Shown piece after piece: positions 17,604 through 25,908 of a stretch of DNA of 64,000 nt. This DNA is from Nitrospira sp. Lineage in GTDB: Bacteria; Nitrospirota; Nitrospiria; Nitrospirales; Nitrospiraceae. Location of the stretch: positions 1,633,332 through 1,697,331 of the forward strand of contig CP092081.1 in NCBI GenBank assembly GCA_022226935.1, in the 5' to 3' direction. Numbering within the stretch: position 1 is the first letter of the stretch; each line of letters starts with the position of its first letter. Below the pieces are notes generated by a model that was not told where the DNA came from, ran no database searches, and saw only the letters and a program-made list of their open reading frames with translations. The translations under genes were made by a program, and so were the position numbers.

Positions 17604-18851
17604 TTATCGGTCACATTCTCCCATGACGATGTCGTATGTTCCGAAAATCGTCACGGCGTCGGAGATCATATAGCCTTTCGACATATGATCGAATGCCCCC
17701 ATGTGAATAAACGAGGGGGCGCGGATTTTCAGTCGGTACGGCTTCCCGCCGCCCGTGCTGACGATATAGAAACCCAACTCGCCCTTATGCGCTTCGGTCC
17801 CGCAGTAGATTTCTCCGGGAGGTGCATTGAACCCCTGCGAGAACAGTTTGAATTGCTGAATCATGGATTCCAGGTTCGTGAACACGCGCTCTTTGGGGGG
17901 CAGGGTCACGCTGGGTACGTCCGCCATAATGGGCCCGTCCTGGATCTGCTCGAGGCACTGCCGTATGATCTTGACGCTCTCGTAGAGCTCCTGCACGCGG
18001 ATCCAGTACCGATCGTAGGTGTCGCCGTTCTTGCCGACAGGGACGCTGAATTCACACTTGGGATAGGCAGAATACGGTTCGTATTTGCGAAGATCGAAAT
18101 CAACACCGGACCCTCGCAACGTTGGTCCGCTCAAGCCAAAGCTCAACGCATCTTCTGCTGAAATAACGGCCACGCCCTTCGTGCGTGCCAGCCAGATACG
18201 ATTCTTCTCAAGGAAAATGACGTATTCGTCGATCTTCGGTGGGAAGTAATCGAGAAATTGCTTCAATTTGGCAAACAAAGACGGAGTGAAGTCGCGCTCG
18301 ACTCCGCCGATTCGGTACCAGCTGGTTGTCAGGCGGGCACCGCAGAGCTCATCGAACCAATCCAGCAAAATTTCCCGGTCGCGGAAGCAATAAAAAAACA
18401 CGGTCATCGCCCCGATATCAAGGGCTTGCGTGCCCAGCCAGAACTGGTGACCGATGATACGTTGGATCTCCGCGACAATCGTACGCAGGTATTCGGCACG
18501 ATCCGGCACGGTGATGTTCATCAATTTTTCAACTGCTCGGCAGTAGGCGAAGTTGTTGTACATCGCGCAGACATAGTCGAGGCGATCGGTATGCGGGATG
18601 AATTGATGGTACGTCCCTTCTTCGGCCAGCTTTTCCACGCCCCGGTGGAGAAAGCCCATAACCGGAGTCGACTTGACCAACCGCTCCCCTTCCAACTCCA
18701 GAATCACCTTCAACACTCCATGGGTGCTTGGGTGTTGAGGCCCCATATTGAGCAGGAGTTCTTCGGTCCTGAGCGTTGGAAGCGTTTCGCTCTCCGGGTG
18801 CTCCGGATCAATTTTATAGACGGTAGTTCTTTGATCTTCGAACTGTGCCAT
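17604..18851 (-). CDS. nuoD: complex I subunit D (49-kDa homologue)
   Basis: This 415-residue protein of the quinone-reduction module has the start of the fold in NMGPQHPSTHGVLKVILELEGE (about 35-56), with the His loop that lines the quinone site. GFLHRGVEKLAEEGTYHQ and HTDRLDYVCAMYNNFAY are hallmarks, and the C-terminus ends in TIFGTYDIVMGECDR. It is separate from nuoC, unlike the fused E. coli NuoCD. It lies 28 bases after nuoC and 80 bases before nuoG, the largest internal gap of the operon. Confidence 0.96.
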   Translation of the reverse strand: MAQFEDQRTTVYKIDPEHPESETLPTLRTEELLLNMGPQHPSTHGVLKVILELEGERLVKSTPVMGFLHRGVEKLAEEGTYHQFIPHTDRLDYVCAMYNNFAYCRAVEKLMNITVPDRAEYLRTIVAEIQRIIGHQFWLGTQALDIGAMTVFFYCFRDREILLDWFDELCGARLTTSWYRIGGVERDFTPSLFAKLKQFLDYFPPKIDEYVIFLEKNRIWLARTKGVAVISAEDALSFGLSGPTLRGSGVDFDLRKYEPYSAYPKCEFSVPVGKNGDTYDRYWIRVQELYESVKIIRQCLEQIQDGPIMADVPSVTLPPKERVFTNLESMIQQFKLFSQGFNAPPGEIYCGTEAHKGELGFYIVSTGGGKPYRLKIRAPSFIHMGAFDHMSKGYMISDAVTIFGTYDIVMGECDR

Positions 18852-18879
18852 GATCGTTCAGCCGGTCAAAACCTGTTCC

Positions 18880-19377
18880 CTATCGGGACGGTTCATCCAA
18901 AAATTCGAATGTGTCACGCCACCCCTTGCCACGAAGCGGAAAGTCTTTGCGCAAGGGATAACCTTCGTCGTATTCGTCCGGCATCAGGATGCGGCGAAGA
19001 TCCGGATGATTCCGGAACCGGATGCCCATCATGTCGTAAACTTCGCGCTCCATGAAATCGGCGCCTTTCCAGACGTCGGTCAGGGAATCGACGATACAGT
19101 CTGATTCCGGCACGCGAGTTTTCAGGCGAATCCGTTGTCGCGTACGAATTGAGTAGACCTCGTAGACGACTTCAAACCGTTCTTCATCGTCAGGCCAGTC
19201 GACCGAGCTGACATGGACGATATAATCAAAGCGTAAGGCAGGGTCGTCCCGCAGGAACCGGGCCACATCGTGCAACGTCTCAGGCTTCACTGTCACGGCG
19301 AGGTCCCCACGCCATTCCACCACCTTTGTGCAGGCGCCAGGAAAGGTGTCCTCGATGCGTTGTGCGAGTTGGCTCAT
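18880..19377 (-). CDS. nuoC: complex I subunit C (30-kDa homologue)
   Basis: This 165-residue Q-module protein has the signature ERFEVVYEVYSIRTRQRIRLKTRV, followed by WKGADFMEREVYDMMGIRFRNHPDLRRILMPDEYDEGYPLRKDFPL, nearly invariant in the family. It contacts NuoD and NuoI in the peripheral arm. It begins 16 bases after nuoB stops and precedes nuoD. Confidence 0.95.
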   Translation of the reverse strand: MSQLAQRIEDTFPGACTKVVEWRGDLAVTVKPETLHDVARFLRDDPALRFDYIVHVSSVDWPDDEERFEVVYEVYSIRTRQRIRLKTRVPESDCIVDSLTDVWKGADFMEREVYDMMGIRFRNHPDLRRILMPDEYDEGYPLRKDFPLRGKGWRDTFEFLDEPSR

Positions 19378-19393
19378 GAAGTCGTTCCGTCCG

Positions 19394-19921
19394 TCAGACC
19401 TTCAGTGCGTCCTTCACTTCTTTGGGTTGGGAGAGGAAGACGCGTTTTTGCATGATCCGCTCCTGCAATTTCAGAATGCCATCGAAGAGCGCTTCTGGGG
19501 TTGGGGGGCACCCCGGCACATAAATGTCAACCGGCACGAATCGATCAACTCCCTGAACCACACTGTAACTGTCGTAAATATTTCCGGACGTTGCACAGGA
19601 ACCCATGGCAATCACGTATTTCGGTTCAGGCATCTGGTCGTAGATCTTTCGAATCACGGGCGCCATGCGTCGGCAAACGGTACCTGCCACAATCATGAGA
19701 TCGGACTGGCGGGGAGAGGCTCGAAAGACCCCTGCTCCATAACGATCCATGTCATAGCGGGATGAAACCGCCGCGATCATCTCGATCGCGCAGCAGGCCA
19801 GACCGAAGGTCATCGGCCATAAGGACCCTTTTCTTGCCCAATTCACGGCTTTTTCAACCGTGAGGGTAATGACATCGGGAGAGCCGTCTTTATCGTGGCC
19901 ACCGAGTTGAATTAATCCCAT
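19394..19921 (-). CDS. nuoB: complex I subunit B (PSST homologue, cluster N2)
   Basis: This 175-residue protein binds the terminal [4Fe-4S] cluster N2 that hands electrons to quinone. The unusual adjacent-Cys ligand pair is in [11 protein letters not shown]. The other ligands are in GTVCRRM and in [16 protein letters not shown], and MGSCATSGN is also conserved. The start lies inside the end of nuoA (10-base overlap). Confidence 0.96.
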   Translation of the reverse strand: MGLIQLGGHDKDGSPDVITLTVEKAVNWARKGSLWPMTFGLACCAIEMIAAVSSRYDMDRYGAGVFRASPRQSDLMIVAGTVCRRMAPVIRKIYDQMPEPKYVIAMGSCATSGNIYDSYSVVQGVDRFVPVDIYVPGCPPTPEALFDGILKLQERIMQKRVFLSQPKEVKDALKV

Positions 19922-20295
19922 TCCAATGCTCCTTTTCGCCAGGCGTAGACATAGGCGACGAGGAAAAGCCCGATAAAGATCAACATCTCGATCAGGCCGA
20001 TGAGGCCGATCTTGTTAAAGACAATGGCCCAAGGGTAAAGAAAGATGACTTCCACATCGAAAATCACGAACAACATCGCGAAGATATAGTAGCGGACGGG
20101 AAATGGCATTCTGGCGTCAGAAAAGGGTTCAGATCCGCACTCATAAGTAGATAGCTTTTCCGGTTCAGGATACTTGGGTTGAACAAAGTAACTGATCAGC
20201 AGTGTGCCGGCGCCGAACGCCAGGGCGATGAACACAAAGACGAGTACCGGAAAATATCGACTGAGATACTCTAAGAGGAGCTCGGAACCGGCCAT
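19912..20295 (-). CDS. nuoA: complex I subunit A
   Basis: This 127-residue membrane protein has three helices (about 12-35, 68-90 and 95-118). The loop [24 protein letters not shown] after helix 1 is the family signature and includes the Cys of the quinone-access loop. It is first gene of the nuo operon, and the following 550 bases upstream hold its likely promoter. GAGG nine bases ahead of the ATG serves as ribosome binding site. Confidence 0.95.
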   Translation of the reverse strand: MAGSELLLEYLSRYFPVLVFVFIALAFGAGTLLISYFVQPKYPEPEKLSTYECGSEPFSDARMPFPVRYYIFAMLFVIFDVEVIFLYPWAIVFNKIGLIGLIEMLIFIGLFLVAYVYAWRKGALEWD

Positions 20296-20348
20296 TGGCT
20301 CGAACCTCAGCAGGTTTGAGGGCTTATAAGGCTATTTAGGAGGTCGGA

Positions 20349-20378
20349 ATCTTAGCCCTTGGTTATTTTTAATAGCAA
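20349..20378 (-). promoter_or_regulatory. candidate sigma70-type promoter of the nuo operon
   Basis: On the minus strand, TTGCTA (20378-20373), an 18-base spacer rich in A/T, then TAAGAT (20354-20349). Each hexamer matches four of six consensus positions. It leaves a leader of about 45 bases before nuoA. It is the most plausible promoter seen here, but evidence is by pattern only. Confidence 0.35.
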
Positions 20379-20784
20379 GCGCACAAAGGACCTAGGGCTT
20401 TAGTCCCGATAGTCCTAGAAAGTGAATACTGTCCAGGAGTTAGGAGCGAGCGCCGATTGTCACGATTCGTGGGGATTGTTTGAGGTTTTCGGCCGGGATG
20501 CCGCCGAAACATCACTGACGGAATGGTCATGCGCAGAGGCCGGCCTCATCTGACTTGCTGGAGTTCTTAGGCCGGACGGCGGAGATCCGCCACCGATATC
20601 CCACTCCGATGCCATGAGTGTGGATGGTTGAACCTTCGTCCGGCGAGGCATCTGGGTGTTGATCCGTCGTTTCTCCATTCCCATTCCGTCACCGCCCGAT
20701 CTGGTTCCGTGAGAATATCCGGTCCCGACCTCACGATAACATCCAGAGGCACCTGAATCAAACCCTTGCTCTCCGGACAGTTTC

Positions 20785-20812
20785 TTGACAACCCCCTGCT
20801 CTTTGCTAAGGT
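20785..20812 (+). promoter_or_regulatory. candidate sigma70 promoter of the OmpA-domain gene
   Basis: TTGACA (20785-20790), a perfect -35 hexamer, a 16-base spacer, then TAAGGT (20807-20812). Transcription would begin around 20820, leaving about 25-40 bases before the ATG choices at 20845 and 20860. Confidence 0.5.
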
Positions 20813-20844
20813 TGCTACAGACAACCCTCCTAGGTGTGATCAAT

Positions 20845-22404
20845 ATGAGGACATTACCTATGCGCGCCAGCCTGACTATTCTTTCCTGTAGTCTCATGGC
20901 CATCACGGCCATACCTGCTTACGCAGAGAATGCGCAAAGCGTGCGCTTGGGTGACGCAGCATTGACTTATGCCGCCGGATCGATTCGACAGGACATGCCG
21001 ATTGAGGGCGTCATCAATGTCATGACCGGCGATAATCAATTATCCGGCAATCGGATGATGCTGGGATGGTCCGGCACGGATACGTTATATCTCAAACTGA
21101 AAAATCCCGGCGAAGCTGCGATTGGTGATCTGTACACCGTCTATCGGCGGTCTCGTAAAGTGTTTCATCCCATGACCAAGCAGTATCTCGGGTATGTCAT
21201 CAATCGGGTTGGTGTCGTGAAAGTCGTTCAGCTGGATCCCGTGCTGGTAGGTGTGCAGGTTGTCCGATCGTACGCGCCACTTTCACCTGGTGATCCGGTC
21301 ATGCGTTTTACGCCTCCTCCTGCAGAGGAAATCAGCGGGCCTGCTTCTGCCGGGCCAGATGTCGAAGGGATGATCGTCGAGTTACAGGCAGACAAACATA
21401 TGTCGCTCGTGTCGCAAGGAAATGTGGTGTACCTCGATAAGGGGCAAGATGACGGACTCCGATCCGGAGACTTCATGGAAGTATTTCGAACGGGCGGCGG
21501 CCTTCCCGAGCGAAAGATCGGCGAAGTGAGGGTGCTTGCGACGGAACCTCATACGGCCACTGCGGTGTTGTCCAAGGCTTCGGCCCGTGCCCTGGTCGGA
21601 GATCGTCTTCGCTCCAAGCATGGCGTGGCCCTCGACGCCATGCAGTCCGACGGCGGAGAGATCGATCATCAGGCGGCTACCGCGCAGTCTGTGATGGTTT
21701 CGAAGTCGGATGCTTCTGTCTCCGATGCGAATGAAGCCCGTTCGACCGGCAAGGGAAAAATCGAACATGCCCGTAGAAGTCAGAGGCTCAATCTTGACGA
21801 TCTGGCGGACCAGTTGGAATACGAGTCGGGGGAAGTCAAAGTGAAACCCGCAGGGGTGCCCATTCTTGAAAAATTGACCGAGTATCTGACGACGACGGCC
21901 GGCGGTCAGCAGGTTCGCGTCGAAGGTCATTCCGACAACATGGAAATCGGACCGTCCTTGAAGGGCGTATTCCCCACCAATTGGGAATTATCCAAAGCCC
22001 GCGCGGCAGAAATCGTACGGTATTTGGTCGAGAAGGGTGGAATGGATTCCGCGAAACTGTCTGCCGTGGGATATGGAGCGAGCCGCCCGGTGGCCAGCAA
22101 CGGGACCGAAGAGGGACGCAAGAAAAATCGCCGCATTGAAGTCGTACTGGAGTCGCTCGAAGAGACAGTCTCAGCACACTCGGTGAAAGCACCGGTTGAT
22201 GAAAAGTCAGCAGGCTCGGCACAGTTTACCTACAACCACATGGATTCAGTGCCGGTAAATCCGACGAACGCGCCGGTGTCGGAGGTGCCGTCTGGCCCGG
22301 CTTTGTCGGATGTGCCAACCGATCGTGGCCCGATAGCTCCTGATGCCGGAGTGCCGGCCTCTCCCGCTGACGGGATGCCACCATCGCCTGCCCCTGGCTC
22401 GTAG
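20845..22404 (+). CDS. exported OmpA-domain (peptidoglycan-binding) protein
   Basis: This 519-residue protein has a signal peptide ending at IPAYAENAQS. The first 240 mature residues contain repeated short beta-type units such as GDLYTVYRRSRKVFHP and GDFMEVFRTGGGLPERKIG, which look like LysM-adjacent or barrel-sandwich segments. An OmpA/MotB domain follows (about 330-445), with GHSDNMEIG, ELSKARAAEIVRYL and GRKKNRRIEVVLE marking the peptidoglycan-binding site. The C-terminal 75 residues are Pro/Ser/Ala-rich. Starts at 20845 or 20860 are both possible (GAGG precedes the second). It probably links outer membrane or periplasm to the wall. Confidence 0.75.
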   Translation: MRTLPMRASLTILSCSLMAITAIPAYAENAQSVRLGDAALTYAAGSIRQDMPIEGVINVMTGDNQLSGNRMMLGWSGTDTLYLKLKNPGEAAIGDLYTVYRRSRKVFHPMTKQYLGYVINRVGVVKVVQLDPVLVGVQVVRSYAPLSPGDPVMRFTPPPAEEISGPASAGPDVEGMIVELQADKHMSLVSQGNVVYLDKGQDDGLRSGDFMEVFRTGGGLPERKIGEVRVLATEPHTATAVLSKASARALVGDRLRSKHGVALDAMQSDGGEIDHQAATAQSVMVSKSDASVSDANEARSTGKGKIEHARRSQRLNLDDLADQLEYESGEVKVKPAGVPILEKLTEYLTTTAGGQQVRVEGHSDNMEIGPSLKGVFPTNWELSKARAAEIVRYLVEKGGMDSAKLSAVGYGASRPVASNGTEEGRKKNRRIEVVLESLEETVSAHSVKAPVDEKSAGSAQFTYNHMDSVPVNPTNAPVSEVPSGPALSDVPTDRGPIAPDAGVPASPADGMPPSPAPGS

Positions 22405-22563
22405 TGTAGGCGACGGCTGGTTTCTCTCAAGAAGCTGGCCGCCGTCCAGTGCCCTCTCTGTAGCCTCTTTCCTTCTCTAAACCCCTCTCTGTTCGATCTC
22501 ATTTTCGTGCGGTCTCTCACCAGTCGTCATTGTTGCACCGGACCGGTGTTGCTAGAATGCCGC

Positions 22564-24879
22564 ATGCTCGACCCTCCCGTGCAGCAGTCCAGCGTGATGA
22601 TTCCGACGCCTTCTCCTGCGTATGTTGATGTGGTATTGCCACGCCGGCTTCATCGACCGTTTACCTATATCATCCCCGCTGAACTCAAGGGCCGCGTCGT
22701 CATCGGACGTTCGGTGGTTGTGCCGTTCGGCTCCCAAGACCTTCGCGGTCTCGTGATTGCGGTGTATCAGCGGCTTCCACCTGGTGCCCCGCAGGAGGGC
22801 CTCAAAGCTATTCGTTCGCTGAGTGCGGCGTCAGCGGATCACCTCCTCACGGCCGACCAAATCGGGCTCAGTCAGTGGGTTGCGGAACGGTATGCCGCAC
22901 CGTGGGGGCAATGTATCAAGCTCGTCCTGCCTCCTGTCGATCGAATGGGGCCGTCTCAGCCTCGATATGTGCTGACAGCGCAGGGCCTGGCAACGTACTC
23001 CTCCGTCGAGCCGTTGGGAGATACCGAAACAGAGTTGCTCGCCCGCTTACGCCGGCGTCCCAAAGGCATCATGGCGACGACTCTGCTGAAGGGAGACCAG
23101 GCCCGCACGACCCCTGCCTTACAGGCACTAGTCCAAAAGGGGCTGGTGGGTCGTTGCGATGAACCGGTCGCTCCCCGAATCCTTCGTCCCGCAAAGCAGG
23201 AGGGCCAACTATCAGGAGGCGGACTTCCTATGGAGTTGGTAGAGGCGACGAATGGTCTCGAACTGCCTCATCCAGAAGCCCTGCCGTGGCCGGCTGTTCT
23301 GGAACAGGCACTTGTGAAGAAGACCTCCGTCCCTTTGCTTCTGCAGGGGAATTACCGCACGAGACAGTGGTGCCTGGCCCAAGCGGTCCAAGCTACCGTT
23401 CGTCTCGGGAAGCAGGTGTTGATTCTCACGGGTGATGTCGAGCATGCGAGTCGGTTGGCTGGATTTCTGGCCGCAGGAAGCGAACGTGCGATGCTCCTGC
23501 ACAGCGGTCTTTCGATGAAGGCGCGGGCGGCGGTCTGGCAGGCGGCGCAAGAGGGTTCGGTCAAGATTCTAATCGGCACCCGCATGGCGGTCTTTGCTCC
23601 CCTGGAGCGGCTAGGTCTCGTGTGGGTGGACGGTGAGGATGATGCGTCCCTCAAAGAAGAGCAGGTGCCCCGGTATCATGCGCGAGAGGTGGCGCACTAT
23701 CGTGCTTCCCGTGACGGTGCGGTGTTGGTGTTGGCCTCGAACCATCCGTCTCTCGAGAGTCTGTCGGCGGTTCAGGAAGGACGCATGACGGCATGTGTGT
23801 ACCGTGATCCGGGGCAACTGCCGATGGTGCAAGTGATCGACATGAAAGACTCTCCCAGAGCCGCGTCAGGAGGCACGGTATTGTCGCCTCCTCTGATCGA
23901 AGGACTGCGTGACGCATTGCGGCAGAATGCCCTGGCGATGCTGTATCTCAATCGCAAAGGGTTTGCGAGTGTCCTGCATTGCGGAGATTGCGGGACGACG
24001 CCGCAGTGCGATGCCTGCAGTGTCGCGCTGACATTCTTTCGGCGCCGCAATCATGTCCGGTGCCATTACTGCGGCCGAACCAAGCCTGTGCCCGAACATT
24101 GTCCCCGCTGCCAATCGCTCAAGTTGGAACCGGTGGGGTCGGGTACGGAGCGTGTCGAAGAGGCCGTCCGACGGATGTTTCCCCAGGCGCGGGTGGGACG
24201 TGTAGATGGCGAAACGATTCGTCGTCCTGCCGATGCGCGGGCTTTGAATCGGCTGCTGGCAGCTGGGGACATTGATATCCTGATTGGGACACAGATGATA
24301 TTCCGCCTCGGTCTTCACGGGCGGGCATCGTTCGTCGCGCTGCCCGATGCGGATGCCGGTCTCCACGTTCCCGATTTCCGTTCTGCGGAACGGATGTATC
24401 ACGCCCTTCGGGACGCCGCCGATCTGGCTCGTCCTGCCTCTGCCGGAGGCCGGCTTCTTATCCAGACGCGCTTGGCAGACCATCATGCGATCATGGCCCT
24501 GGCTTCCGGTGACGAAGAGGTGTTCGTGCAGCAGGAGATGGCCTTCCGGCAGATGCTTCACTATCCACCCTGGACTTGCCTTGTTAGGCTGGATGTGTCC
24601 GGAACAAAGGAGGCAGTGGTGTCTCAGGCCGCCGATCGCTGGGCGGCGTTGCTGAAAGCGCAGGTTGCGGGTAGGGAACCGACGGTTGTGGTCTTGGGCC
24701 CATCTCCGGCGCCGCACGTTCTGACGCGAGGTCGGTACTGTTGGCAGATCCTGGTCAAATCCAGTTCTCCGAAGGCCGGGAAGGAGATCGCCGTGCGGAC
24801 ACGTGAGGAATTGGAGCGGGAATCCCGCCGGGGTGGGCTCCGATATGATATTGACGTCGATCCGGTCTCGATGGCGTGA
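22564..24879 (+). CDS. priA: PriA-like primosomal protein with degenerate helicase motifs
   Basis: This protein of about 771 residues is colinear with PriA. It has the N-terminal 3'-DNA-binding domain (YVDVVLPRRLHRPFTYIIP), a winged-helix part, the two helicase lobes, an intact Cys-rich zinc domain (CGDCGTTPQCDACS, CHYCG, CPRCQ), and the C-terminal domain ending in DIDVDPVSMA. The ATPase motifs are lost. Walker A reads LLQGNYRTRQW instead of GxTGSGKT, DEEH reads DGED, the SAT motif reads SNH, motif V reads GTQMIFRLGLHG, and the arginine-finger QVAGRAGR region reads DAADLARPA. It can probably bind forked DNA and load partners but not unwind. ATG 22564 is preferred; an upstream in-frame start exists at 22507. 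Confidence 0.85.
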   Translation: MLDPPVQQSSVMIPTPSPAYVDVVLPRRLHRPFTYIIPAELKGRVVIGRSVVVPFGSQDLRGLVIAVYQRLPPGAPQEGLKAIRSLSAASADHLLTADQIGLSQWVAERYAAPWGQCIKLVLPPVDRMGPSQPRYVLTAQGLATYSSVEPLGDTETELLARLRRRPKGIMATTLLKGDQARTTPALQALVQKGLVGRCDEPVAPRILRPAKQEGQLSGGGLPMELVEATNGLELPHPEALPWPAVLEQALVKKTSVPLLLQGNYRTRQWCLAQAVQATVRLGKQVLILTGDVEHASRLAGFLAAGSERAMLLHSGLSMKARAAVWQAAQEGSVKILIGTRMAVFAPLERLGLVWVDGEDDASLKEEQVPRYHAREVAHYRASRDGAVLVLASNHPSLESLSAVQEGRMTACVYRDPGQLPMVQVIDMKDSPRAASGGTVLSPPLIEGLRDALRQNALAMLYLNRKGFASVLHCGDCGTTPQCDACSVALTFFRRRNHVRCHYCGRTKPVPEHCPRCQSLKLEPVGSGTERVEEAVRRMFPQARVGRVDGETIRRPADARALNRLLAAGDIDILIGTQMIFRLGLHGRASFVALPDADAGLHVPDFRSAERMYHALRDAADLARPASAGGRLLIQTRLADHHAIMALASGDEEVFVQQEMAFRQMLHYPPWTCLVRLDVSGTKEAVVSQAADRWAALLKAQVAGREPTVVVLGPSPAPHVLTRGRYCWQILVKSSSPKAGKEIAVRTREELERESRRGGLRYDIDVDPVSMA

Positions 24880-24885
24880 GGCGAG

Positions 24886-25320
24886 TCAGTTTCGGGAGCG
24901 GTTTTTCTTGCCTCTCGGCGGGGCCGGTTTGCCTTCTCGAATCAAAACCGGTGGCGCGTTCTGTGCCCGCAGCCGTTTGAACAGACCAAGGGCAAACGTC
25001 ACCCAGAACACCGAGGTGAACAGGCCGAACAGCACAGCATTCAGAATCGTTCCCATCTGTTCTTCCGTCGGCTGAATTCCTTCCATCCGGATGCGCACCA
25101 TAGTCACAATCGGCCAGGTCATGCTTTCAATACCAAGCCCCAAGCTTGTCCAGGCCCATACGGCCCCGATGCTGCGCCCCCGCCAGAGAAGGAATGCGGT
25201 TGCTACAACGGCGACAAGCAGCGTCCAGACGAGCCCTGCTTGGTCCCACATGACAAAGATGCCGCCGGCGACCACCAGGCCGCCCAGGAGCGCGTTCAGT
25301 TGGGGAGTCCACCAGGTCAT
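24886..25320 (-). CDS. small integral membrane protein, unknown function
   Basis: This 144-residue protein has four predicted membrane helices (about 7-25, 27-45, 50-70 and 92-112) and a basic, Pro-rich cytosolic tail (PPRGKKNRSRN). The ATG at 25320 is preferred over a GTG two codons upstream. It converges on priA with six bases between stops. I recognise no family. Confidence 0.6.
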   Translation of the reverse strand: MTWWTPQLNALLGGLVVAGGIFVMWDQAGLVWTLLVAVVATAFLLWRGRSIGAVWAWTSLGLGIESMTWPIVTMVRIRMEGIQPTEEQMGTILNAVLFGLFTSVFWVTFALGLFKRLRAQNAPPVLIREGKPAPPRGKKNRSRN

Positions 25321-25432
25321 GATCACGGTCTCATTGACGGGTACAGGGAGACGAAAGCGGGCGTAGTGTGAGGATGGATCGGCTGGAAGTCAATGGAGCG
25401 CCATGCCGCGAAAATCGAGTAGGCGTGTTTCG

Positions 25433-25804
25433 TCAGCCGGCAATTTCAGCCTGAACGGCGTCCAGCAGCTGTTGCATCTCGAAGGGTTTCTGAAGCGTGC
25501 GGCGGGCGCCGAGCATGCGGGCGACATCCAGAAAATTGAGGATGCCGATCATGTCGCTGCCGCCGGTGATGGCCATGATTTTGGCGTTGGGGAATTCTCG
25601 CCGCAAGGTCAAAATGCTCTCCAAGCCGTCCTGGTCCGGCATGAGAATATCCATAATCACCAAATCGGCGGGCGCTTGACGATAGTGTGACAAGCCTTCT
25701 TTGCCATCGGCCGCTTCTTGGACACGATAGCCTGCCTGCTCAAGCGTGCTGCGGATAAGCCGGCGAATCGCTTCTTCGTCGTCCACAATCAACACCGATG
25801 GCAT
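25433..25804 (-). CDS. stand-alone response regulator receiver
   Basis: This 123-residue single receiver domain has the acidic pocket in VLIVDDEEAIRR, the phospho-acceptor Asp in LVIMDILMPDQDGLES, the Thr in AITGG and the Lys in LQKPFE. GAGG six bases ahead of ATG 25804 fixes the start against a longer frame upstream. There is no output domain. It follows the PAS kinase gene by about 100 bases on the same strand and may be its partner, which is notable because that kinase has a damaged ATP-binding domain. Confidence 0.85.
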   Translation of the reverse strand: MPSVLIVDDEEAIRRLIRSTLEQAGYRVQEAADGKEGLSHYRQAPADLVIMDILMPDQDGLESILTLRREFPNAKIMAITGGSDMIGILNFLDVARMLGARRTLQKPFEMQQLLDAVQAEIAG

Positions 25805-25908
25805 AACGTTCCTCGCAGCAGTTCTAGTGATGGCTCTGGGGTTAAGTTGTGCGGCCCTACAGAGATGGCTGATTGGATCTCTATCAGTTGCCGGCACTCA
25901 TCGCGAAT

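Larger units (their letters stand above)
20296..20844. other. divergent intergenic region between nuoA and the OmpA-domain gene
   Basis: About 550 bases separate two divergently transcribed genes. They hold a candidate nuo promoter near 20349-20378 and a better one for the plus-strand gene at 20785-20812. An open frame on the minus strand across 20460-20912 has no recognisable protein character and crosses the promoter of the facing gene, so I do not call it. The middle (about 20400-20780) shows nothing else I can name. Confidence 0.5.

Noticed and set aside
20460-20912. A 150-codon minus-strand frame between nuoA and the OmpA-domain gene
   Set aside because: It covers the promoter and signal-peptide region of the facing gene, has no ribosome site, and has low-quality composition.
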